Of a stretch of DNA of 6,287 bases, positions 1 to 4,965 are shown piece by piece. A program made the position numbers and the translations under genes. The stretch is from the NCBI GenBank assembly GCA_002414185.1, contig DHYS01000014.1:1-6287 (forward strand), read 5' to 3'. Source of the stretch: Patescibacteria group bacterium UBA5124 (lineage in GTDB: Bacteria; Patescibacteriota; Gracilibacteria; Absconditabacterales; Absconditicoccaceae). The first letter of the stretch is position 1. Every line of letters starts with the position of its first letter. The notes beneath the pieces are model-generated. The model was given only the letters and a program-made list of their open reading frames with translations, was not told the origin of the DNA and ran no database searches.

Positions 1-13
1 TAGTACAATAAAC

Positions 14-41
14 TTGACATTAGTTAGTAAATAACTATAAG
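14..41 (+). promoter_or_regulatory. Sigma-70-type promoter for the first gene
   Basis: A perfect -35 box TTGACA lies at 14-19 and a -10-like TATAAG at 36-41, with a 16-bp spacer. A consensus TATAAT at 43-48 sits just downstream but is too far (23 bp) from TTGACA to pair with it. Transcription would start near 48-52, about 30 nt before the ATG at 79. The ATG is preceded only by a weak AAGAA purine run, so the ribosome binding site is poor. Confidence 0.6.
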
Positions 42-78
42 TTATAATAAATAAAAATCATAATAAAAAATTAAGAAA

Positions 79-1209
79 ATGAAATCGCTATTGAATTCAT
101 TACAATTGCTTCACTACATTAAAGCAATTCAGGAAATTCAATACACCTGGTTTTTCGAACCATTAAAGAGAATTAGTGATATGCCATATAAAATTCCAAT
201 AAAATATAGCAAAAACATTATTTCTCAACCGGACAGTATCAATTTACCGGAATCGGATAAACAAAAAAATTTAGTACATCAAGTTATCAAATTTCATAAT
301 CATGAGAAACTATTAAAAGAGATTCTCAATAACTTAGGTGCTACTTATAAAATGGTTGTATTGAATTTCAAGCTTGTGGAATATATCGCTAAGAAACTAA
401 ATTTGCGAGGCTATTCCATTACTATCAATAGATATAGGATGACCGATCTTAGGGAACAAATCATTGATGGTAAAGAAAAACAAGAAGAAGAAAGGAAAAA
501 AAAGATTAAAGAGAGAAAAGAAAAAATTGAAGAGGGAAAAGAAAAGATAGAAAAAATTAAAGAAAAAATGGAAAAGAATAAAAAAGAAAGAAGGAAAACA
601 ATATATTACCTTCGAGTATTTGTCTTCTCTATTATTCTACTCTCATTGATATTAATTTTCTTCTTTAGCAGTAAGATGTTTACTGTTTGCACATTTCTTT
701 GTGTCGGAAGTATATATTTGTACATTACTAATAAAATCAAAAAATTATCTGAAAAAAGCCTTGAAGAAAACTTTGATTATGAAAAAACTCTTGAGGAAAT
801 CATTAAAGAAAGTCTTGAATATAAAGAGACTCTTGAAAATGAAAAAACTCTTGAATATAACGAAAGTAGCGAGGAAAAATTTAGGGTTCTTTTTTATCAA
901 GAAGCCCCTGAAATTAGTCAATACGTCGAATTCATTATCAAAGATCCAGCTTCCTTGGATGAAAAGAAAATTATTGGTATTAAGTACAAGACCTCATTTG
1001 CCTTTATACATGGTCATTATGGCAGAATGGTTGGATATACTAAAAAAGAATATATGAGTGACCAGCTCATACAAGACATAGAAGAAATCCTTAATAACAT
1101 CGATATTCCTGAAATTACTTATTATGAGGAATTTCATGAAGCAAAGTCGGTAGAAAATAAGGAGAAACCTAACGATGATAATTCCATTATCATTAATAAC
1201 GATAATTAG
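79..1209 (+). CDS. Hypothetical membrane protein with Lys/Glu coiled coil and two transmembrane helices
   Basis: I do not recognise this 376-residue protein. Residues 1-120 look like a mixed globular region. Residues about 122-173 are almost entirely Lys, Glu, Arg and Ile, predicting a long charged coiled coil. Two hydrophobic stretches follow, about 175-197 and 200-217, separated by only a few residues and flanked by basic residues (RRK before, NKIKK after), so both ends are probably cytoplasmic with a hairpin through the membrane. Residues 225-265 are an acidic low-complexity segment with repeated EKTLE/KETLE units, and 267-350 may be a small alpha/beta domain. The tail is Asn/Asp-rich. The gene has its own promoter and terminator. 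All nine glycines use GGN and there is no in-frame UGA, unlike the accessory genes at the right end. The start at 79 is the first ATG after the promoter. The function is unknown; the architecture would fit an envelope-associated scaffold or sensor, but that is a guess. Confidence 0.8.
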   Translation: MKSLLNSLQLLHYIKAIQEIQYTWFFEPLKRISDMPYKIPIKYSKNIISQPDSINLPESDKQKNLVHQVIKFHNHEKLLKEILNNLGATYKMVVLNFKLVEYIAKKLNLRGYSITINRYRMTDLREQIIDGKEKQEEERKKKIKERKEKIEEGKEKIEKIKEKMEKNKKERRKTIYYLRVFVFSIILLSLILIFFFSSKMFTVCTFLCVGSIYLYITNKIKKLSEKSLEENFDYEKTLEEIIKESLEYKETLENEKTLEYNESSEEKFRVLFYQEAPEISQYVEFIIKDPASLDEKKIIGIKYKTSFAFIHGHYGRMVGYTKKEYMSDQLIQDIEEILNNIDIPEITYYEEFHEAKSVENKEKPNDDNSIIINNDN

Positions 1210-1210
1210 A

Positions 1211-1242
1211 ACCATTAGTATATATTACTAATGGTTTTTTTT
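1211..1242 (+). terminator. Intrinsic terminator of the first gene
   Basis: A perfect 10-bp stem (ACCATTAGTA at 1211-1220 with TACTAATGGT at 1226-1235) and a 5-nt loop are followed by a T run through 1242. It begins one base after the TAG stop, so the upstream gene is transcribed alone. Confidence 0.85.
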
Positions 1243-1354
1243 AATCTTGAAAACTTATAGCTATCAAGAAATCATCAATTATTATATCTATATAATCTAT
1301 TATAATTATGTCAATTCTTTTTAGTCTATTTTCCCAATATATACCTTTGAGAAT

Positions 1355-1382
1355 TTGCATATTTTTTTTTCTCGAGTATACT
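1355..1382 (+). promoter_or_regulatory. Candidate promoter for the structured RNA
   Basis: TTGCAT at 1355-1360 (4 of 6 to the -35 consensus) and TATACT at 1377-1382 (5 of 6 to the -10 consensus) are 16 bp apart, with a T-rich spacer. The expected start is near 1389-1391, just where the base composition turns from very AT-rich to hairpin-rich. In DNA this AT-rich such matches arise by chance, so the assignment rests on its position relative to the hairpins and terminator downstream. Confidence 0.4.
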
Positions 1383-1389
1383 TATATCA

Positions 1390-1626
1390 ACATACTGACT
1401 TACAGTAAGGCTTCACCACACACTCCGTTTTACGGAATCGAATCCCTTGCACATTAGGTTGGCTATGTTGGAGGTATTCCTCCTAAAGCCCTATCTAGAT
1501 TGTGTACCCAACACCATCGGATAGAACTATAGAGAGTATAAGGCATCTGTATTCAGATCGACTCGATAAGGTCGTCACCTGGTGCTCTCAGAGTCGCTAG
1601 GCGTATATCGCTCTAGCGATTTTTTT
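1390..1626 (+). ncRNA. Putative structured small RNA, family not identified
   Basis: This segment is clearly richer in G+C than the DNA around it and carries no credible reading frame in either strand. Successive hairpins can be drawn: TACTG/CAGTA (1393-1407); TCCGT/ACGGA (1424-1436); GGCT/AGCC (1461-1490) enclosing GGAGG/CCTCC (1470-1483); CTATC/GATAG (1491-1524) enclosing GTGT/ACAC (1502-1514); and GAGAG/CTCTC (1532-1589) closing a junction with arms ATCTG/CAGAT (1545-1558) and CGAC/GTCG (1559-1574). A strong terminator closes the segment. A promoter-like pair lies upstream, giving a transcript of about 237 nt on the plus strand. I looked for hallmarks of RNase P RNA, tmRNA, SRP RNA, 6S RNA, tRNA and common riboswitches and found none convincing. 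The next gene downstream on this strand is about 2.2 kb away, so a cis-acting leader is unlikely and a stand-alone RNA is favoured. The 5' end is inferred. Confidence 0.5.
1594..1626 (+). terminator. Strong intrinsic terminator ending the structured RNA
   Basis: TCGCTAG (1594-1600) pairs with CTAGCGA (1613-1619). The stem continues as GCG/CGC (1601-1603 with 1609-1611) after a single bulged T at 1612, with loop TATAT. Seven T's (1620-1626) follow. The T run is on the plus strand, which sets the direction of transcription. The T run can itself pair with the A run at 1632-1638. Confidence 0.75.
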
Positions 1627-1686
1627 ATTATAAAAAAATCCAGAAAAAATATTTTTATTAGATTCTATTTAATTTTTTATCTCGTT

Positions 1687-1723
1687 GTCATTCCGGCCTA
1701 AAGGATTTGGAGCCGGAATCTAG
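1687..1723. repeat. REP-like palindromic hairpin
   Basis: ATTCCGGC (1690-1697) and GCCGGAAT (1712-1719) form an 8-bp stem around a 14-nt loop. The outline GTCATTCC...GGAATCTAG is that of short interspersed palindromes found between genes in many bacteria. It stands out from AT-rich flanks. It lies downstream of the RNA terminator and upstream of no obvious gene. Confidence 0.6.
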
Positions 1724-1726
1724 TTA

Positions 1727-1803
1727 TTTTCTTAAATTCAATTTAATACTTTTATTTGTTCCTTTTTTTTCATTGCTTTTCTTAAATTCTATTTAATACT
1801 TTT
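1727..1803. repeat. 27-bp direct repeat, two copies 50 bp apart
   Basis: A 27-bp unit beginning TTTTCTTAAATTC occurs at 1727-1753 and again at 1777-1803 with one mismatch (a at 1740, t at 1790). A decayed relative may lie at about 1659-1678 (TTAGATTCTATTTAATTTTT). The unit is AT-rich and non-coding. It may mark a local duplication of a 50-bp segment. Confidence 0.6.
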
Positions 1804-1825
1804 TGGCATTGCCCCAAAAAGTATT
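1795..1825. repeat. Inverted repeat (12-bp perfect stem)
   Basis: AATACTTTTTGG (1795-1806) is exactly complementary to CCAAAAAGTATT (1814-1825), with a 7-nt loop. It overlaps the end of the second 27-bp direct repeat. There is no clean T run after it on either strand, so it is not a convincing terminator. Confidence 0.6.
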
Positions 1826-1837
1826 CAAAAAACTCTA

Positions 1838-1882
1838 GTCACCAGCAAATCTCGCTCTTCGCTCGGTCATGGTGCTGGTGAC
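1838..1882. repeat. Inverted repeat with GTCACCAGCA arms
   Basis: GTCACCAGCA (1838-1847) pairs perfectly with TGCTGGTGAC (1873-1882) across a 25-nt loop. The right arm belongs to the first unit of the 57-bp tandem repeat. The same right-arm sequence recurs at 1930-1939 in the second unit, so the left arm could pair with either copy. Confidence 0.6.
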
Positions 1883-1975
1883 GATAGCTGTTACAGTAAT
1901 CTGAAGTGACCCATTTTACTCGGTCAAGGTGCTGGTGACAGTAGCTGTTACAGTAATCTGAAGTGACCCATTTTT
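1862..1975. repeat. 57-bp tandem duplication (two units)
   Basis: Units 1862-1918 and 1919-1975 match at all but four positions (1870/1927, 1883-1884/1940-1941, 1918/1975). Each begins CTCGGTCA and contains TGCTGGTGAC and GTTACAGTAATCTGAAGTGA. On the plus strand one frame stays open across both units if UGA is Gly, because 57 is a multiple of three. There is no ribosome binding site and the frame is bounded by a TAG just upstream, so I read this as non-coding repeat DNA. Confidence 0.75.
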
Positions 1976-1987
1976 TAGTTTAAATAT

Positions 1988-2013
1988 AAAAATCCCCAAT
2001 TACGGGGATTTTT
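1988..2013 (-). terminator. Bidirectional terminator downstream of gltX
   Basis: AAAAATCCCC (1988-1997) pairs with GGGGATTTTT (2004-2013) across a 6-nt loop. It lies two bases beyond the gltX stop codon. The stem has A runs on one side and T runs on the other, so it can work in both directions. For the minus-strand gltX transcript it supplies GGGGATTTTT as the 3' arm and U tract. Confidence 0.85.
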
Positions 2014-2015
2014 GC

Positions 2016-3653
2016 TTATTTATTTAATCTAGTAATAACTCTTTCTTTCCCGAGGATCTTCATTACTGAGTAGAGATCTGGGGTTCTGGAAGCGCAGCAG
2101 AGTTGAATACGGAGAAACATTGCCAGATCTCCGGTTTTACCTATATATCCTCCTTCTTTGAATTCGGCGTTATTGGTAGCAAAACCATGCTTTTTACCAA
2201 TCTCCTTGAGTTGAGCAAACCAATCCTCTGGTGTCATAGTCAGATTTATATTTTGTGTATATTCAGCTACAAATTTTGAAACAATTTCTGAAGTGAGATT
2301 TTCTGGAAGCGCAGGTTTAGTTGCTTGAAGATTTTCTCGTTGATCATCAAAGAAAAACATAAGCTGAGTTTCTATATCTTGATACGTAGTAAATCTTTTA
2401 GGATCTTTTTCTGTATGTCTTTCGATACCAAGAGCAGCCTTTGTATATTCAGGATCTCTCAACATAATTTCAGCAAGAGATGGTCTATATTCTTGAGCCC
2501 ATTCAAGAGACTGATTGTAGAGGTCTTCGGTAGAGATTCTTGAAAGGTAGTTATTGTTTACACTTTGAAGTTTGATAGGATCTACTAATGCTCATGAAGT
2601 ATTAAGCTTTTCTAAATTGATCTTATAATCATGATAATTTTTGTCTGGATTAGATTTTTGTCGATCTTCAAAAGAAGAATCTATAATTGTCAAAAGATAT
2701 TCTATTACCCCTTGTCTTGCAAATCCACTTTGAGCAAAATATTCCATATTTGCTTCAGGATCCTTTCTCTTAGAAAGTTTTCTCTTATTACCATCTTCCG
2801 TCTTAAGCAATGGAGCTATATGACAGTATTTTGGTGCAGGTAAATCGAATGCTCCAAAAAGTTGGAGATGAAGAGGTACAGAAGTTAACCACTCCTCTCC
2901 TCTAATCACATGAGTAGTTCTCATCAAAGTATCATCTGCAATATGCGCCAAGTGATATGTTGGTAATCCATCAGATTTAATCACAACAATATCATTATAA
3001 TTATCTATCATAGATACTTTTCCTCTACTCATATCTTCAAATACTACTCTCTTAGTAATATCTCAATGAGAACGAAATCTGATTACAAAATTTGGATTTT
3101 CTTGTATTTTACTAGCGATTTCTTCTGGAGTTTTATTTCTCCATAATGAATAATTTCCATATATTCCTGGTGTAATTTTGAGTTTCATTTGTTGTTCTCT
3201 TGTAGATTCTATTTCTGATTCACTCATCCAACATGGATAAGCAAGACCTTGCTGAATAAGGTGTTTTACAAATACCTCATAAAGATCTTTTCTTTGTGAT
3301 TGTGTATATGGTCCATAATTACCTATATCAGAACCATTTTGACCTATTGGTCCTTCGCTGATCTTGAGATCATATTGTCCAAATATTTTGAGAATAAGAT
3401 CTACAGCTCATTCAGTAAGTCTCTTTTGATCTGTATCTTCTATTCTAATAAAAAATATTCCATTATCTTGGGTAGCAAATTTGTTTGCAATGAGTCCAGA
3501 ATAAAAATTTCCTAAATGCATAAATCCTGTAGGACTAGGTGCTACACGAGTTACTACAGATTCTGATCTAGCAGGATATTTAGATTGAAGATCTGCTATA
3601 GTTTCTGTTACATTTGGGAAAATCATATTTGCAATATCTGTTCGAGTGGTCAT
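2016..3653 (-). CDS. gltX: Glutamyl-tRNA synthetase (class I), with three in-frame UGA = Gly codons
   Basis: This cytoplasmic enzyme charges tRNA-Glu (and perhaps tRNA-Gln, as non-discriminating forms do) with glutamate using ATP. The product is 545 residues when UGA is read as Gly, somewhat longer than the common 470-500. The class I signature is at 39-49 (APSPTGFMHLGN, a HIGH variant), followed by FFIRIEDTDQKR (67-78), GPY (114-116), HVIRGEEWLTS (248-258) and the KMSKS counterpart KLSKR (292-296). The C-terminal part (about 350-545) is the anticodon-binding helical region. In-frame UGAs are residues 82 (EGA after the DTD motif), 197 (RSHGD) and 354 (SGALVD, close to the family's SGA-hD--KL motif), all normal glycine sites. 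A further 28 glycines use GGN. The start at 3653 gives the N-terminal 30 residues seen in relatives (IFP...KYPAR...VTR). Longer in-frame starts at 3704 or beyond only add sequence from a palindromic repeat. No Shine-Dalgarno precedes this ATG. The gene is transcribed divergently from nusA. Confidence 0.96.
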
Positions 3654-3670
3654 ATTGGAGAGATGAGAGT

Positions 3671-3753
3671 AAAAAAAGTCATTGCGAGGAACGAAGCAAT
3701 CCATGTGAATCCACTAATATTAGATGGATTGCTTCACTGCCGTTCGCAATGAC
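3671..3753 (-). promoter_or_regulatory. Possible attenuator: hairpin plus U7 upstream of gltX
   Basis: Read in the gltX direction, the palindromic element folds into a long stem followed directly by seven U's (complement of 3671-3677). Any gltX transcript starting upstream must pass this structure before reaching the start codon 24 nt further on, and there is no room for a full promoter after it. It could lower gltX expression or act as a regulated attenuator. Whether it terminates is not known. Confidence 0.35.
3678..3753. repeat. 76-bp palindromic repeat element (REP/MITE-like) in the gltX leader
   Basis: The ends GTCATTGCGA (3678-3687) and TCGCAATGAC (3744-3753) are perfect inverted repeats. 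The arms continue through GAAGCAATCCAT on the left and ATGGATTGCTTC on the right, interrupted by a small asymmetric insertion. The centre holds CTAATATTAG, itself a palindrome. The pattern TCATTGCGAG...GAAGCAATCC is a widely distributed intergenic palindrome in unrelated bacteria (known from general experience, not checked here). No target-site duplication is evident. On the minus strand the hairpin is followed at once by seven T's (complement of 3671-3677), so it also has the shape of an intrinsic terminator only 24 nt before the gltX start. Confidence 0.85.
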
Positions 3754-3782
3754 ACAGGATTATTACATTGAATCTTTACCAT
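3720..3782 (-). CDS. Short upstream reading frame in the gltX leader (20 codons)
   Basis: An ATG at 3782 (minus strand) has the best Shine-Dalgarno in the window, GGAGGAG with a 7-nt gap. The frame runs 20 codons, beginning MVKIQCNNP, and ends at TAA (3720-3722) inside the palindromic element. It is in the same frame as gltX, 129 nt upstream. It could be a leader peptide, or the remnant of an older translation start separated from its gene by insertion of the palindrome. It has no Glu codons, so classic Glu-codon attenuation is not supported. Translation is not demonstrated. Confidence 0.3.
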   Translation of the reverse strand: MVKIQCNNPVSLRTAVKQSI

Positions 3783-3840
3783 AGATATTCTCCTCCAAAA
3801 TTCAACCCATTCCCCTTGAAAACGTAGTGAAAATATCTAT
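3781..3840. repeat. 9-bp inverted repeat in the gltX-nusA divergent region
   Basis: ATAGATATT (3781-3789) and AATATCTAT (3832-3840) are perfect inverted copies 42 bp apart. The left copy is followed by CTCCTCC and the right by CCTCCTG on the plus strand. They could be paired binding sites for a regulator between divergent genes, but AT-rich 9-mers can match by chance. Confidence 0.3.
3790..3796 (-). promoter_or_regulatory. Strong Shine-Dalgarno before the gltX upstream reading frame
   Basis: The minus strand reads GGAGGAG, then seven bases, then ATG at 3782. It is notable because gltX, nusA and the glycosidase gene all lack such a sequence. A second AGGAGG on the same strand (complement of 3841-3846) has no ATG at a useful distance. 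Confidence 0.5.
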
Positions 3841-3843
3841 CCT
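3816..3843 (+). promoter_or_regulatory. Candidate nusA promoter
   Basis: TTGAAA (3816-3821) and TATCCT (3838-3843) are 16 bp apart, placing the start near 3850, at the edge of the palindrome. An alternative -10, TATACA (3877-3882), lies so near the ATG that its transcript would be almost leaderless. It lacks a good -35. The two options differ in whether the hairpin is transcribed. Confidence 0.25.
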
Positions 3844-3849
3844 CCTGAT

Positions 3850-3877
3850 ATAAGGATAAGCTTATCCTTATTTTTTT
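3850..3877 (+). promoter_or_regulatory. Perfect 22-bp palindrome plus T7 just upstream of nusA
   Basis: ATAAGGATAAG (3850-3860) is followed directly by its exact reverse complement (3861-3871). Seven T's occupy 3871-3877. The nusA ATG is 18 nt beyond. As RNA it would make a hairpin with a short forced loop and a U tract, the form of an intrinsic terminator or attenuator in the nusA leader. As DNA it could be an operator between the divergent genes. On the minus strand there is no T tract after it, so it is not a terminator for gltX. Confidence 0.5.
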
Positions 3878-3895
3878 ATACATAAAAAAAACACT

Positions 3896-4933
3896 ATGAG
3901 ATTAGATGGTAAAAGTATCCAAGCTGCTATTATGCAATTGGTTGATGATTACAAATTTGATCCTTTCCAAGTATTAGAAATAGTTAAACTAGGAATCAAA
4001 TCAGGATTTAAGAAAGATTTTCCAGAACACAAAAAGTCTCAAATTATCGTAAATATCGAAAATGATGGTACAGTTACTATCTATAAAGAATTGGTAGTAG
4101 TAAGTAAAATTGATGAAAATGAAGATGAAGAAACTCAGATTCTTCTCAAGGATGCTACAAAGATTAGAAAAGACGTAGAAATCGGAGAACAACTTTTGAT
4201 TAATGTAACTCCAGAAAAACTAGAACTTTCTAGAATTGCATCTCAAGCAGCTGCACAAACTATCAAGCAGAATCTCAAAAATATCGAAAGAGAAAGATTC
4301 TACGAGAAATTTCAAAACAAACAAGGAGAACTTCTCAAAGCAAGAGTTATCAGAGTACATGCTGATAGTGTAATCTTGGATATTGAAGGTACTGCTGTGG
4401 TTCTTGGACCTGAAGGACAAGTACCAAATAGATCATACGAACCAGGAGAAGAAGTATTTGTATTACTTAAGCAAATCTCAAAAGGACAAGGAGGTATTAT
4501 ATTGGAAATCACTCAAGCTACTCCTGAATATATCGAAGCTATCTTGAGAAAAATTGTTCCAGAATTGGAAGAAGGAACAGTAATTATCGAAAATATTGCT
4601 AGAATACCTGGACTCAAGACAAAGATCGTAGTAAGTTCAAACAACGAACAAATCGATCCTGTAGGAGTAATGGTAGGTAGTAAAGGAGATAGAATCAATA
4701 CGGTGTTATCACTTCTTGATGGAGAAAAGATCGACTTTGTTGAATCTATAGGAGACTCTATCCAACTTATCAAAAACTGTTTGAAACCAGCTCATGTAGA
4801 AAAAGTAGAAATCAAAGATAAGAAAGCAATCGTTCATATGGATGAATCACAAAAACCACTTGCTATCGGTAAGGGTGCATCAAATGTGAAACTAGCAAGT
4901 CAAATCACAGGATACCAAATTGAAATCAAATAA
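3896..4933 (+). CDS. nusA: Transcription termination/antitermination factor NusA
   Basis: NusA binds RNA polymerase and nascent RNA and modulates pausing, termination and antitermination. The product has 345 residues, the length usual for NusA without the extra C-terminal acidic repeats of E. coli. The N-terminal polymerase-binding domain spans about 1-130. The S1 domain spans about 144-205. KH1 spans about 225-295 with the conserved run IARIPGLKTKI (234-244) and its GxxG loop (VGSKGDRI, 260-267), then DGEKIDFVE. KH2 spans about 298-345 with LAIGKGASNVKLAS (322-335). All 23 glycines use GGN, with no in-frame UGA. The ATG at 3896 gives the expected N terminus. No Shine-Dalgarno is visible, only an A-rich run. 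The gene stands alone between the divergent gltX and a shared terminator, without rimP or infB beside it. Confidence 0.96.
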   Translation: MRLDGKSIQAAIMQLVDDYKFDPFQVLEIVKLGIKSGFKKDFPEHKKSQIIVNIENDGTVTIYKELVVVSKIDENEDEETQILLKDATKIRKDVEIGEQLLINVTPEKLELSRIASQAAAQTIKQNLKNIERERFYEKFQNKQGELLKARVIRVHADSVILDIEGTAVVLGPEGQVPNRSYEPGEEVFVLLKQISKGQGGIILEITQATPEYIEAILRKIVPELEEGTVIIENIARIPGLKTKIVVSSNNEQIDPVGVMVGSKGDRINTVLSLLDGEKIDFVESIGDSIQLIKNCLKPAHVEKVEIKDKKAIVHMDESQKPLAIGKGASNVKLASQITGYQIEIK

Positions 4934-4938
4934 TCAAA

Positions 4939-4964
4939 AAAAATCCCGCAATTGCGGGATTTTT
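4939..4964. terminator. Bidirectional terminator shared by convergent nusA and the glycosidase gene
   Basis: A perfect 26-bp palindrome (arms 4939-4951 and 4952-4964) has core ATCCCGCAATTGCGGGAT with A5 on one side and T5 on the other. It starts five bases after the nusA stop and ends one base before the stop of the minus-strand gene. Its layout matches the terminator at 1988-2013. Confidence 0.9.
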
Positions 4965-4965
4965 C

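Noticed and set aside
701..1057. A 118-codon plus-strand frame inside the first gene
   Set aside because: It overlaps the well-supported 376-residue gene in another frame, is Lys/Leu-rich low complexity, and has no ribosome binding site.
1426..1450. A tRNA T-arm-like GGATTCGATTCC on the minus strand
   Set aside because: The flanking bases do not form a 5-bp T stem around a 7-nt loop and no acceptor, D or anticodon arms fit.
1465..1524. Small plus-strand peptide frame starting at ATG 1465 within the structured segment
   Set aside because: It is only 19 codons, its GGAGG lies after rather than before the ATG, and the bases are explained by hairpin pairing.
1370..1626. RNase P RNA, tmRNA, SRP RNA or 6S RNA identity for the structured segment
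   Set aside because: I found no GAGGAAAGTCC/ACAGAA pair, no tag-coding region or CCA-ended tRNA-like domain, no GGAAGGAAGCAGC-type SRP core, and the ends do not pair as in 6S RNA.
1862..1975. CRISPR array
   Set aside because: There are only two directly abutting 57-bp units with no unique spacers between them, and no cas genes.
3654..3704. Extending gltX upstream to an ATG at 3704
   Set aside because: The extra 17 residues (MDCFVPRND...) are mostly the translation of the palindromic repeat arm, a typical false N terminus. Family-like sequence begins at 3653.
3763..3810. Second short reading frame on the minus strand upstream of gltX (ATG at 3810)
   Set aside because: The purine run AAGGGG is almost touching the ATG, too close to act as a Shine-Dalgarno, and the frame has only 15 codons.
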